NCBI RefSeq assembly: GCF_932526225.1
Contig: NC_064041.1
Location: 8,926,313-8,990,312, forward strand
Direction: 5' to 3'
Length of the DNA: 64,000 bases
From: Nematostella vectensis
Lineage: Eukaryota; Cnidaria; Anthozoa; Actiniaria; Edwardsiidae
The notes under the pieces were generated by a model that did no database searches, was not told where the DNA came from, and saw nothing but the letters and a program-made list of their open reading frames with translations. A program made the translations under genes and the position numbers. Positions 1 to 12,250 of this stretch are shown here, piece after piece; position 1 is the stretch's first letter; each line of letters opens with the position of its first letter.

Positions 1-77
1 ACCATTAGAATCAGCATCATTTCAACCATTTTTATTGCCATCATTATAATCATCACTCACAAACCAACACAACATAC

Positions 78-1851
78 CTTAAGTTCATCCTTGATGCTGT
101 TAACCTGTGCCCTTAGTAGCTGTACTTCACTCTCTACTGCGCCTTGGCCCGTCTGCTGCTCTTCATACTCCTGTAGCATCTGCTCCTGCTGTTTAGATTT
201 CTCTGCCAACATCCGAATGATCTGCAACATGTTGGTTCAAACAATTATAACCTTTCCACTTTGGTTGCTGTTAGCTAACATTTATATTTGGTAGTTATAA
301 ACCATCAACTGGTTTTAATTTCTACCCTACTATCTAGTAAATCTGATTGATCCTACATTCATTGTTCTACTCCCTAGTTTTTCGTTGATGAAAGGGCTAT
401 TACTCAAAACGTCAGTGAAACAGCTCTGAGGAGTAAAACATACATTTCACCATTGTGTTAATTTGTCTTATTAATCCATATCATACATCCACTAACAGCA
501 GAACTAACCTTTTGATTACTGCTGTTTTTCCTGGCTAGCTCTTTCTCATTGTGCTCGAGCATGTCAATTTGAAGCTTTTGTTTCTTTTCTTTGGCCCGCA
601 GCTCATCATTCTCTTGAATAAGTTCCATAGTCTTGTCTGACATCTTTGCGAGCTGTGCATTGATTGAAACATTCTCGCGTATTGTTCTCTTTGTTGTTTC
701 TGCCATTTGCTTGTTGGAGACTTTACGAAACTCTGCAGCAACTTGGTTTAGTCGCAGGACCATTTCTTTCTTCAACCTTGATAACAAATGTGACGAAACA
801 TATATGGATAATTGAAAATAAATTCAAGGTTTCACAAAAAAAAGAGTATGAAACATTTTTTTTACATATTATCTTCATTTTTACTAATAAAAAGGGGGAG
901 GGGTACATTCCCTATAGCCCAGCCCTTAAAAGTCAGTTTAGTTTGGGATGAGAAGTACTCTCTCTAATCAAGGGGTGCAGTAGTTTAACATGTATCTATC
1001 CCAGGGTGCTTAAAAAAAGATAAATGACAATAGACCTTTTGCAGTTAGAAGTACAATACACCAAAGAGAAAGCTCAAACGGACCTGTTCTGAAGGTCATG
1101 CTGTGAAGTGTTCAATATTTTTTACAAATTGCTGCTGTCTTTTGTGTACTGCTGTTTACTTGCTTTTGGTGGGAGAAATGCGTAAGCCGGTTTGAGGGTC
1201 TCTTTGGTGTAAAACCACAGGCCTCCCAAGTACAAACTTTACAACAAACTATTTCTACCTGTCTTTGTCGACAACAGCTTTTCTCTCCAAGTTATAGATG
1301 ACCTCCTTATGCTCTTTCTGTTGATTCTCGAGTTCTTCTTCCATCTTAGCAAACTTAGCCATTAAATCCTCTTTCTGAACACGGAATTCCTCTAATGAAG
1401 CCAGCTTCCCTCCAAGTACCATGTTCTCAGACGTTAACTGGTCTTTGATCTCCTGCATTTCAGTCCTAAGAGTCGCTAGTTGAACCTCAAATTGATCCTT
1501 TTCGGCATCTTTCGCCTGCTGAAGCCCGATTAGCCGGTCTTGTAAGTCGGCGATTTCATCTGCTCGTTGTTCGAGTTGTTTCTTGAGGAAAGACACGATT
1601 TCTTTTTTATCAGTCGTTTGCTGCTCGTACTGAGACTTGTAATCGTGATTTCCCAGCTCTAACTCGTCGCACTTTTTCTGATATCTTGATAATCGTTCCT
1701 CAAGATCGCGAATTTGGATCAAGAAAAACTCCTTGGATAGTTCGGTCAACATTTCTGTAGATGGCGCCGCAGATGCGGACTTTTTGGCGCTCTTTCGCCC
1801 ACTTTTCTTTCCTTTCTTACCACTCTTCTTTCCTTTCTTTTTCGGAGGCAT
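78..1851 (-). CDS. CFAP157: CFAP157 (cilia and flagella associated protein 157), 3' end outside window
   Basis: Three exons on the minus strand: 1851-1259, 776-509 and 221-78, with GT-AG borders and consistent phases (335 codons); the rest lies beyond base 1. The protein starts with a Lys/Gly/Ser-rich basic tail (about residues 1-30) and then is continuous coiled coil. Landmarks shared with vertebrate CFAP157 are IQIRDLEERLSRYQKK, TDKKEIVSFLKK, LTSENMVLGGKLASLEEFR and, in exon 2, AETTKRTIREN followed by ELIQENDELR. CFAP157 is a basal body/axoneme protein needed for normal cilia and sperm tails (family knowledge). The start is the first ATG, directly before the basic tail. It is head to head with KLHL20, 327 bp apart, so the two probably share a promoter region. 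Identification is strong; the C-terminus cannot be judged. Confidence 0.9.
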
Positions 1852-2178
1852 GATTTATGGCAATTTCAACCCTTTTCTACGCAAATACAAAGCACAAACC
1901 CAACAACACTTTCCGCGTACAATGTTTTGTTCCAAGATGGCGGCAATAGAACCGTCACCATAGCAACAGAAGGAGAATCCCTATCACTAGTCCTCTACCG
2001 CGCTATGCCCAGTCTTCTCTCGGTCAAGTCATTTTCGCGCACGCGCCAATCATTCTATTTCGACAAGAAAATGCTTCCTGCCTCTTTTCTCCTTAATTTG
2101 ACTAGAAATTTGGATCAAACCCAGTGAAATTCCATCGCATAACCTTTCGTCGTCATCCCACTAGGGTCAGAGGTTCAC
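1852..2178. promoter_or_regulatory. Short divergent intergenic region CFAP157 / KLHL20
   Basis: The two start codons are 327 bp apart and face away from each other. The region is GC-richer than the introns and contains a CCAAGATGGCGGC-like YY1-type motif near 1935. No TATA box in a convincing position was seen. A shared bidirectional promoter is an inference from spacing. Confidence 0.45.
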
Positions 2179-5100
2179 ATGGAGTCGGGCTCGGCAGCAT
2201 TTGAGCTGGGATACTTTTCAGGAAGTCCGCACTGTGGAAATTCTGCCAAGACAACAAATACCGTCACCAAAACCGTCATGAAACACATCTCAGATCGACA
2301 TCCAAAACAGACGCTTGACTCGCTCGAAGCCCTTCGGCAGTGTGAGGAACTCTGTGATGTGGTGATAAAGGTCGGATCCAGCACCATTCACGCACATAGG
2401 GTTGTTTTAGCCGCATGTAGTCCGTATTTTCGGGCCATGTTTACGCGAGAAATGGCGGAGAGTCGCCAAGCTGAGATAACTATTCGTGATGTTGACGAAA
2501 GCGCCATGAATTTACTAATAACATTTGCATACACGGCCTCCATCACGATAGAGGAGACGAACGTTCAGACGCTATTGCCGGCTGCTTGTTTGCTTCAACT
2601 TACGGAGATTCAAGAAATATGTTGCGAATTTTTAAAACGTCAACTCGATCCATCAAATTGTTTGGGCATTCGTGCTTTTGCGGATACTCACTCGTGCCGG
2701 GACTTGCTTAGGGTGGCTGATTTATTTACGCAACATAATTTTCAAGAGGTAATGGAAAGCGAAGAGTTTCTACTCTTACCATTCGCACAACTTGTTGATA
2801 TTTTGTCCAGTGATGAATTAAATGTGCGCTCTGAAGAACAAGTTTTTTATGCAGTGATGAACTGGATGAAATATAATGTCACTGAACGAAGGGCATATCT
2901 ATCACATATTCTACAACATGTGAGACTGCCACTTTTAGGCCCAAAATTTTTAGTTGGTGTCGTTGGGACTGATGGTCTAATAAAAAGTGACGAAACATGC
3001 CGAGACCTTGTCGATGAAGCTAAAAATTACCTACTGTTACCAGAGCAACGACTTTTAATGCAGGGACCCAGAACAAGACCAAGAAAGCCTACAAAGTGCA
3101 CAGAGGTTATTTTCGCGGTAGGAGGGTGGTGTAGTGGTGATGCGATCAGTAGTGTCGAAAGATATGACCCTCAGACGTCCGAGTGGAAGATGGTTGCCAC
3201 CATGATGAAACGTCGTTGTGGTGTTGGTGTCACGGTATTAGACAATCTGTTGTATGCTGTCGGGGGGCATGATGGCAGTAGCTACCTGAATAGTGTTGAG
3301 CGTTATGACCCCAAGACAAACCAATGGAGTAGTGAAGTGGCACCAACAAGCACTTGTAGAACAAGCGTAGGGGTTGCTGTGCTTGATGGGTAAGTAACTG
3401 TACCTGCCAGAGTGTCCAGCACTCCCAGGCTTATCAGAAATATTTTAATTTGACTTTAAAATCCTGAATTCTGATGCAACTATGATTGTGAGAAGGAAAT
3501 CTTGATTAAGTAGTGTAAGGGTATAAGTACATTAACAAGTGGAAACAGTGGTTGTATTTTCTCGACACATGGGAGGGACAGTCTTGTAATATCTTGTATT
3601 CAAAAGTCACTCTTTTTAAGTTGCTCTGAATCAAAGGGGGCATCTTTTCAGGGTGGTAAGGGTTTTTTGTGAGACAAGATTTGGCCATTTTTCACTGTCA
3701 GGAACAAGAAATTGTCCATTTCGACGTCCGTGAAACGTGATTTAACGCTCCTCGTGAGACATGATTTAGATGTTTCAAGTCTCCATGAATCGAGATTTAG
3801 CTCATGTTTTAGTGTGTTTAATGGAGAATCATGTGACCTTTCCAAAATAGATAGATATGTATTGTCATATGCAGTAAATACAAATATTTTTTAATTTTGG
3901 ACACAGTACTACTGTTTTGGCGATTTTTGGATGTGATACTACGGTAATTGCGAGTTTTGGACGCGATATTGTGGTTTTTGAAAATGTGAAATGTGAAAAG
4001 GCCATTTTTTGGTCCGTGAAACGTGAAAACGTCATTTTTTGGGTTTAGAAACGTGATCCATACCCCCCTTTACCACCCTGATCTTTATGTCTTTTTGAAA
4101 ATAAAACAGTATTGCTTTACTGACTATTAATGGTGTTAGTTAATAGTATGGTAGAAATAGTATGTTTGTCTATATAGTTTGTTACCAATTACACAATACT
4201 GGAAACCTTATTGGAATTAGTTTTTTCTTTGTATTTTTTTATCGTAATAAGAATCCACTTTAAAAAAAAATGCATATACAAATGGGAATGCAAATGATTG
4301 TGATTATGATGCCATTGTACTATTGAGTTGACATGATAAGATAATCCAGATTGATACCACAGAGCACAGAGAGCTGATAAAACTGTTGCTGCACATGTTA
4401 TTATATTATTATATTATATTATATTATATTATATTATATTATATTATATTATATTATATTATATTATATTATATTATATTATATTATATTATATTATATT
4501 ATATTATATTATATTATATTATATTATATTATATTATATTATATTATATTATATTATATTATATTATATTATATTATATTATATTATATTATATTATATT
4601 ATATTATATTATATTATATTATATTATATTATATTATATTATATTATATTATATTATATTATATTATATTATATTATATTATATTATATTATATTATATT
4701 ATATTATATTATATTATATTATATTATATTATATTATTGAAAAGCTTAATGAAGGCGGAGTAACATAGTGTAACCCTAATCAGTTTTAGGTTGACTAAAA
4801 TTGCTTACTTTTAGACAGGATCTAATATCTGCTTGAAATCATTTCATCATCATCTAGATCTGATAATTTATTATGTCTATGTGAATATCTGAATTCCTTT
4901 ATGAGCTGTTGTATACACCTATCCCAAATAAGGTTGCAATCAGAGAATCCTCATTGTAACTCGCAGTGTTTCATGGGTATCAAATAGATAGATAAATGTT
5001 TCTTTGACCACCTGCATGGCTTTCAAATACCATAATTTGGCCATTTATACACTGGGCATGAAGCATTGCAGGTTATGGACTCTTGTTTTTTTTAGTATAC

Positions 5101-6112
5101 AACCTTATTTTAAATAGGTGTATGTGCTTGCTTAACACTTGCAGTATATTATGCCATATCTTGGCTTAATGTATGAAATAGGGGAGATGAGCCTTGATTA
5201 AAAAGCCATAGGTTCATCTTTTAGCAAATTCAATTGTTACAAATACTAGTGATTACTAGCAGATGGTAATGGATTTTTTCTTTCTCTAAGTCTGATAGAG
5301 GGACATTATGTCAGCTGACAGACCCAGTATGTCAAGTTTATGTTGACTTGTTTTTTAACTATTTTCTCTTTCTAGGTTTATGTATGCTGTCGGGGGCCAA
5401 GATGGTGTCTCATGTCTAAACATTGTTGAGAAATATGACCCATCTGAGAATCGCTGGGCACGGGTTGCACCTATGAGCACCCGACGTCTCGGAGTGGGCG
5501 TGGCTGTTGTTGACAGCTTCCTTTATGCCATAGGAGGGTCAGATGGTACATCTCCATTAAACACTGTTGAACGGTATGACCCAAGCTGCAACAAATGGGT
5601 TTCTGTGGCATCAATGGGAACACGAAGGAAGCATCTAGGAGCAGCAGTTTTTCAAGATAAGCTTTATGTTGGTATGTTATGTTGGCATGTGATGTTGGTA
5701 TGGAGTTTTGGTTTGAGGTCTGAGTTTTTATCCTATGGCTTAGGGCTTTTACTAGCAGTTTTCCCAAACTTTCCTTGACTTTTTGATTACTGAACTATTA
5801 ATTTTTACATTCTCAGTTGGTGGTCGAGATGATGCGACAGAGCTGAGCAGTGCCGAACGCTATGACCCCAAAACCAATCAGTGGTCACCAGTAGTAGCCA
5901 TGAACTCTCGCCGCAGTGGTGTAGGACTTGCTGTTGTAAATGGCCAGCTACTTGCTGTTGGGGGTTTTGATGGAACAACCTACTTAAAAACAATTGAGGT
6001 GTTTGACACCCTGACTAATCAATGGAAGATGTCAGGGGGTATGAACTATCGGAGACTGGGAGGTGGTGTAGGTGTTGTAAGGTTACCATTGAGTGATACT
6101 ATAGGCTGCTAG
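2179..6112 (+). CDS. KLHL20: KLHL20: BTB-BACK-Kelch substrate adaptor of CUL3 ubiquitin ligase
   Basis: Three coding exons, 2179-3389, 5376-5671 and 5817-6112, give about 600 residues (human KLHL20 is 609). The BTB domain is at about 45-165 ([26 protein letters not shown]), the BACK domain at about 170-275 ([17 protein letters not shown]), and six Kelch repeats fill the C-terminal half ([57 protein letters not shown] and so on). Identity to vertebrate KLHL20 is high throughout. The role, by family knowledge, is recruiting substrates to CUL3-RBX1. Exon joins are in phase (DG|G-F; YV|V-GG). The last exon runs to its own stop about ten residues after the last Kelch blade, as in the human protein. 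A poly-A signal AATAAA lies at 6140-6145, 28 bp after the stop. Intron 1 holds a MITE and a pentanucleotide microsatellite. Confidence 0.94.
3649..4080. mobile_element. MITE-like element with CAGGGTGGTAA termini in KLHL20 intron 1
   Basis: The left end reads CAGGGTGGTAAGG and the right end is its reverse complement (CCTTTACCACCCTG). Flanks are near-duplicated: ATCTTTT before and ATCTTTA after (6 of 7). The interior is built from diverged direct repeats around GTGAAACGTGATT and TTTTGGACNCGATA. It has no coding capacity. Similar GTGAATCGTGATC wording recurs at about 60.55-60.77 kb, suggesting a related family. Confidence 0.6.
4399..4736. repeat. (ATATT)n pentanucleotide microsatellite
   Basis: About 340 bp of nearly perfect 5-bp units in KLHL20 intron 1. 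Because the unit is 5 bp without a stop in one frame, it yields a spurious open frame repeating Tyr-Tyr-Ile-Ile-Leu; this is not a gene. Confidence 0.95.
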
Positions 6113-7303
6113 GTAAATGGATTCTAATTGAAATACTTTAATAAAGGTACTCAATATTTCAAGTGTATATAAGTATTTCAATAATCAACTCTCAGGCTAT
6201 GGAATCAGCCCTCATGATATGGATGGTGTAAAAGTTGATAAAGTTGATTACAAGAGGGGACTAGGCCCTGCCTAGGCTAGGCATCAACTCCTATACAAGG
6301 CAAAATCAATTTGAGGTCTACCAGAATCTGTGTTGTATGAATAATTCATTATCTGTTCTTCCATTAGAGGCTGTCCATTTGATAGCTGAAGGGAAGGTAA
6401 TGAAAATAGAGGAAATAAAAAACACACCAAAATATTAAGGATAATATCTCACAAGCATGCCATGGCTAAAAGGCTTAACAGACTTCCAGAGAATAAATAT
6501 TAAGCAACATCAACTGGCCACGACAACAAATAATGAGGAGATGAAAAATCTGTTACCTGACAAATATCAAATGGTCTGTGCCTTACTTGCATTATAGCAA
6601 ATGACCAAAATGGTTACAACACAATTTAAACTACAACAATAAGTGTAAACGCTTTGCTCACATGGGACCTTATTATGAGATCTTTTGTTGTGGTTTATGA
6701 CTGTGAATTTAATGAAAATATTAGTTTTATATGTCTAATTGTAATAAAATTACAAATAAAGTATATCAATTTAAAAATAATGTTTAATCTCGTAAAGCGA
6801 AGTTATTCCTGTGTAGGCACTGACCCCCAAAAATCCTCTCATTTTTTCAAGATTCAGTTGCAACAGATAGGCTGGTCTATTTATCCCTTTCAGCCCTTTT
6901 AGATCCACCATCAAATGGTACGATCATACCTGCCAAGCCCAAAAAAACCTCAAGTCTTGAGAATTGTTTTGGGTGTGGGGTGAGTATACCTTTGAATAAA
7001 GCAGCCCCAACCAACAACCTCTCCCCAATAATACATGCAAATCACCAGTTATAAGGCTCCAAAAATACAAATTGATTAAAAAACTAATCTGCAAAAATGT
7101 ACAAGAATTTATAAACAAATCTATAAGATTGGTAAGAGACAAAAATCAGAGAAAAGAAATAATTTGCTCTGTTTTGTTTATCTTGAAAATAAAACAGGAG
7201 TCCCGTTCTATGGTCAGCGGTCGATCACTAAGGCGAGCGTTTGTAAACACATTTCGGTCTGTAGACCGAAATTCGAGTATTCGAGTATTTCACACACGTA
7301 GAT
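6113..7303. other. KLHL20-ANKRD45 intergenic spacer
   Basis: AT-rich, with the KLHL20 poly-A signal at its start and no coding exon or clear TIR element recognised. The last about 100 bases are GC-richer and presumably carry the ANKRD45 promoter and leader, including a small palindrome TTCGGTCTGTAGACCGAA at about 7253-7270. Confidence 0.5.
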
Positions 7304-10084
7304 ATGGGAAAAAGTCTGTTTGATTTTGCCACAGAAGGGGATATAGATAGCATAAGGCAACTTTTCGAGGATCCGGAGAGTCCCTATGTCACAGATGCCA
7401 GCACCGAGCTTAATAAGAGAAATCCGGATGGCAAGTCCGCCATAGACCTTGCCGCCATGTTGGGAAGAAACGAAGTCGTTCGAGAACTTTTAGAGCGCGG
7501 TGCTGAAGTCAACAGCAAAACTAAGAAAGGTGGTTAACGGGTTTTTTATTTGATAATTAGATTTGAACTCCGATTGACGGTATCACCTGATTGCGATAAA
7601 ATTGTTGAATAAATAGGAATTGTGAGGGGGGCTGCAAGTTGTTCTGTTCATGTGCTGGGGGTACAGGCATTTCACTTCTTGGTTAAAGAAACTCCTGATA
7701 AGCTGCCCAAACAAAATATATTTATAGTTAGGAATATATTCAATAGCTATATTCTATAGCTAGCGAATGTGTTGCTATTTATAGGTTTGTGTATGTAGGT
7801 CGTGACAGTGTTTTTGAGTTCTAGTCGATGGTAGTTTTTAACTCGTGAATGCTTGCAAAGCATTGTGTGTTAGTCAATGTGTTGCTATATCTATATTAAA
7901 ATTTACATAGGTCGGGACAGTGTTTTGAGTTCTAATTGATCCTGGCCCTACCAATCAATAATTCTGATAATCAATAATAATCGATAAAATTCAATATCAA
8001 TCAATTGATTAATATCGGAAATCAATAGAAATTGATAACGTGAAACTGTATGAGTATCAATTATTATAAAAAAATGTTGAAATTATCGATTATATTGATA
8101 AATATCAATGATTTCTTCCATTCCGTTGAAATGTATCACCCTTAATGGGCATGATCGATTGTTTGACTGTGTTTCTTTAAATGAAATCAGATAGACAAGG
8201 AAATATTAACAAAGTGCGTCTTCATATCGCTTCAAAAGGCCTATTTGCAAATCACACTAGATAATAATCGATAATAATGTAAGGAATCGATAATACCCAA
8301 TATTAATAGATAATAACTAATATGATTGAGAACTCTTGGGCTGTGAGTATCGATTTTTATTGACTTCTAATATCCATCTATATTAATCAACTGATTAATA
8401 CTGATTAATTCGATTAGTTTCTGTTGACCAATTTTTATCAATTGGTAGGGCCAGGTATTGATAGTTTTATGTGTATAGCTAGTGACAGTGTTGTTTGTGC
8501 CCAGGTTACACTTGCTTGCATATTGCTGCATGTTGGGGTCAAGTTGGCTGTTTGAAGGCTCTTGTTGCAAGTGGTGCTGACTTGCAAATCCGAAATGCTC
8601 ATGGGGAGCGTGCAAGGGAAGCTGCCACCCGGTATAATAAAGTGGATTGCATAGAGTACCTTGATAAAGCCGGTAAGTTGGGTCTGTATACAATTCACAT
8701 TTGTGTGAGCATAAACACAAGGCTCAGACTTTTTTCAGGTACTGTATTTGGAGAGAGGGAGGAGGGGGTGGGGGGGTGCACCAAGCTGTTGTCTTGTTTC
8801 CTGTGCAGGTTTCATGATAATGTATCTAATTTATGTTTACCCTTATGGTCTTGTTTTGAATCTCATCTTTTAGGATGTTTTTCTTTATTGTTGTTTTATT
8901 TGTTTTTAAATTTGATCTCATTTTTAGGAATTTGGGTGACTGACCTGTCATTGCATATCAAAATATTTTTAACTCTGTGTATTTGTTACAGAGGCTCAGT
9001 TTGAACTCAAAGCTTTGATAACATCAACAAAGGAGACGATAGCAGACCCTGATAAGCACATGGGGCGCTTTACTAAAGATGACAGGGTGAGTAGCCATTA
9101 AAAAGACATATTTTCAACCAATATTAGAAAAAAATTATGGGAAGAAATCTCATAACTTACCCCCTGAAATTAAAAATTTTTGCTTTATTTTTGCATTGAT
9201 CTTCCCCAAATCATCCGATGGAGATAGATGCTTTCTTTCACTAACTACTTTGCTAGGATGACAAAATGGTGGATGACAGATGCTCTCTTATAAGGTGTCA
9301 AACATTCCTTCCCAGAATGAATTGTTGTAATTCTCCAAGAAAAGATTGCGAATTAATATTCTGTGATATTTTTAAGACCTTTCAAAACTCTCTTTACAAG
9401 TGTTGTTGTATAGAGATTCTAGCTGCCTAAGAGATTGGCAAATATTAAATTGCCAGTGTAAAAGAGCCATAAAACAATAAATTATTTAAAGTTGCCCTCT
9501 TGAAAATTTATCAACAACACTGCTTGTTGTGCACAGCAAAGTACCTGTTGATAATTTTTTTTGGCTTTTGAGTTAGAGTATTAAATGTTCACACCACCCT
9601 CATATCCCTTTAAACAAGAGAGGTTTGTCTGCCACAATACCAAAAAGAGATATAGATTTAGACTGGCTAAACTGAGTTGCATGTTGTGTGCAACGTGCAT
9701 ACAACAAATGTTTCCTTTGTAGCCACAATGAATGCTTTTAAACTTGAAATCTTGTATATGTCCGTCGCATTGGACATTATTTTAAAAGTTTAAAAGTTTG
9801 TTTTGTACTGTTAATGTTTGGGGGTTGCTAACATTTGATAGACATGTCCTTGGTTTAGCTAGGCCTAGTACAAATGCCTCTAACTTTCTGCCTTCCTTGT
9901 TTTTCAGGTGAGTGGAAATCGTTACTGTGATGAGAAATCTGAATGGCTAGAAAACAACGCTGACACTGCATCCCTAGAAGAGATTGTCAAGCAGAAAGAA
10001 GACTTGGCAGGGGTGTTGCAGCCAATTCTGAGTAAACTAGAAGACATTGAAAATGGCAATAATTCCAAGGATGCAAAGAAATAA
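7304..10084 (+). CDS. ANKRD45: ANKRD45-like ankyrin repeat protein
   Basis: Four exons: 7304-7529, 8505-8672, 8992-9086 and 9908-10084, all in phase, giving 221 residues. Exon 1 starts MGKSLFDFATEGDIDSIRQL and has an ankyrin repeat (KSAIDLAAMLGRNEVVRELL); exon 2 carries a second (GYTCLHIAACWGQVGCLKAL) and part of a third. The C-terminal part is helical and charged, ending NSKDAKK. Size and architecture fit ANKRD45. It lies beside KLHL20 in the same orientation here; the two are also neighbours on human 1q25 (recalled), which supports orthology. A poly-A signal AATAAA is at 10122-10127. The exon 1 donor (AAAG|GTGGTT) is weak but is the only one keeping frame with exon 2. Another short ankyrin protein is the alternative. 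Confidence 0.82.
7941..8455. mobile_element. MITE with CCTGGCCCTACCAAT termini in ANKRD45 intron 1
   Basis: The left terminus CCTGGCCCTACCAATCAATA and the right terminus TCAATTGGTAGGGCCAGG form a 15-bp inverted repeat. The interior is very AT-rich and consists of interleaved ATCGATAAT / AATCAATA words on both strands. No ORF. Target duplication is not clear. Confidence 0.65.
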
Positions 10085-12250
10085 AGATAAGGAAAGCTAT
10101 ACCCTGAGCTAAGTAGGTAATAATAAATAGTATGTCAGCTTTAAGTCTACATCATTCTCAGCGGTGGCCGAGCAGTCCAGAAAGCAAAGGCCCTAATAAG
10201 TTGTATTTAAAATGCATCTGCTTGCCCCCTTGCTGGGATTCACATGCAAAAAAGTCATCCACTCAAAATGATGGGGCTAGCCTGCCCCTCCCCATTTGCT
10301 GCCCCTGTTTCTCTGATTCTGTCAGGCAGGTTAGCTTGGAATGGAAACGTGGTTTCTATGGCAAAGGAAATTTGAATTATGTTGAATTGATGTACAGTAA
10401 TTTGATAGAGTAGATGCCCCAAAAATCAAAGATTAAAACAACAAGGAAAAGAATGAGATATCCAATGGGAAAAATAGAGTTCTCTATTGTTATGGATATT
10501 ATGGAACTTATTGTTATATTCATGTATTCATTAAACACCATTGCCCTTGGCATTCTACTACTATACCCAAATATAAGTTATGCATGTTTTTTTACATTTG
10601 AGGATGTTACTAGATAATGTAATGATGCCAACTGTGTACTTGTTGTCATGTCAAAAAAATCAATTAAGGTCTCTTTATGCAATAAAACAGTGCGATGAGA
10701 GACCTAAAACTAAACATTGCCGGTTTTAAGCCTTTGCAGTGTTATTTTGATGACTTTTTTAGGGCCTGATAGGGTAACCTTTATAAAAGAATTCGAATTA
10801 TACTCATATAATTATTTGTACAATTTCAGACACTTATGCTCACACTTCTGGGTAAAAAATATAAAAGAATATTTACTTTTGGTTACCTTTTTTCCTTTTA
10901 CTTATTTCATTGTTAGTTTTTGTTGATTATACAGTCTTTTTTTAATATCTGTACGGAAAAAAAGCCTTTTTCATAAACTCCCACACAATCCTCCATGTGT
11001 TTGATTTGCGCCGACACGACACGCCTTAGATTATTATTAAATATTAAACAGTTTCTCGGTCATATTCTCCTATTCAAAACTCATTCTGTATTCCCCAAAT
11101 AATCTCGTTTGGTGTACTGTCATAAATCTCGGAATTAAACTCATTCTGACAGGTTTAAAGGTGGGCGAGTTTTCGCCCTCTTTATTGCCTTTGTTCGTAT
11201 AATTTCTCAACCCATTTGAACTGATTCGTTTGAACTGACAGCTTGGGAATATTGTAAGCGTTAATGGTATCTCTATAATGATCTTATAATTGACACTACG
11301 ACGCTCTATTTTCACCCTTTTTGTCAATTTACTCAAACTTAATAGAACAATGTTCACGCTTGTTTTGATCTGCAATTAAACCATTCTCGAAAACCTAGGG
11401 GTATTTTCCTCTAACGTTGACAGGAAAATACCAGTTGTGATTTCGAAAATTTATATTAAACAAGCATTTGCATTTTTTATTTTATTTTATTCGCATATAT
11501 CCGCCTGAAAATAAAACGTTTTTTTAGTTTTTCTAATCTTTAATCCCCGTTTACTAACGAAAGGTTACACATTCGACAGTATTAGATATGGTTGGTAAAG
11601 CTCTTCAGGAGTCCTGAATCCTAAACTGTAAGATTATCTTAAACTGCTTTATTCAATCTCTCTTAATTTCGGGCCAATTTTCCTAGAGGATAATTTTATT
11701 AAAAGGAAATAATTGCACATACTAGTGAAATTGTAATTTCAGTTTTTGTTGTAATCATATTCCTAGTCTTTTGCATAGTTGCGATAACCTGCTGAGTTTT
11801 GTCTTATTTCTAATGAAAGTATATTGTTTGCCATGACTCACTGTTTTTAGCGTTAACAAACATCCCTTACATAGTTGCATTAGAAAAGGCGTGCCTTCCC
11901 TTGACTGAAAACTCCACCCTCAAACACCCGGAGTAAACATCACAATCTTAGTTTACAGCAGCTTTTTCTATTTTTAAGAAGTTCTGAAAACTTTTGTTCT
12001 GATTTAACTAGCAAATTTTAGTCCTCGATTTAAAGCCCAAGCTTTGTTGTCAATACAAAATAATACCCCAAACAGAACTTCATAACTTGCTTAGCGGCCC
12101 TCTTTGTTTCTGGAGCTAAAAGTTACCAATCCCCCCATAGTTTTTCATAAACAAATACTTTTATCTCGGGTTGTATATGCTAGTTAACTCATGCAGATCC
12201 ATTCAATGTCTACAGAGTTAGTCTTGTATGGCATGAATGTGGCATTTAAG
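10085..12250. other. Intergenic region between ANKRD45 and endophilin
   Basis: Non-coding 3' flanks of two convergent genes. The ANKRD45 poly-A signal is at 10122-10127. A GTGGCCGAGCAGTCCAGAAAGC stretch at about 10163 resembles the A box of a Leu/Ser tRNA, but no cloverleaf follows. The rest is AT-rich with no recognised element. Confidence 0.45.

Noticed and set aside
91-294. 67-residue Cys/Ser-rich plus-strand frame
   Set aside because: It lies antisense to CFAP157 exon 3, which shows clear homology.
4386-4763. 125-residue open frame of repeated Tyr-Tyr-Ile-Ile-Leu
   Set aside because: It is the (ATATT)n microsatellite read in one frame, inside a KLHL20 intron.
2179-6112. Kelch gene as a RAG2 counterpart of the RAG1-like gene
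   Set aside because: It is a clear KLHL20 with BTB and BACK domains, more than 40 kb away and outside the transposon.
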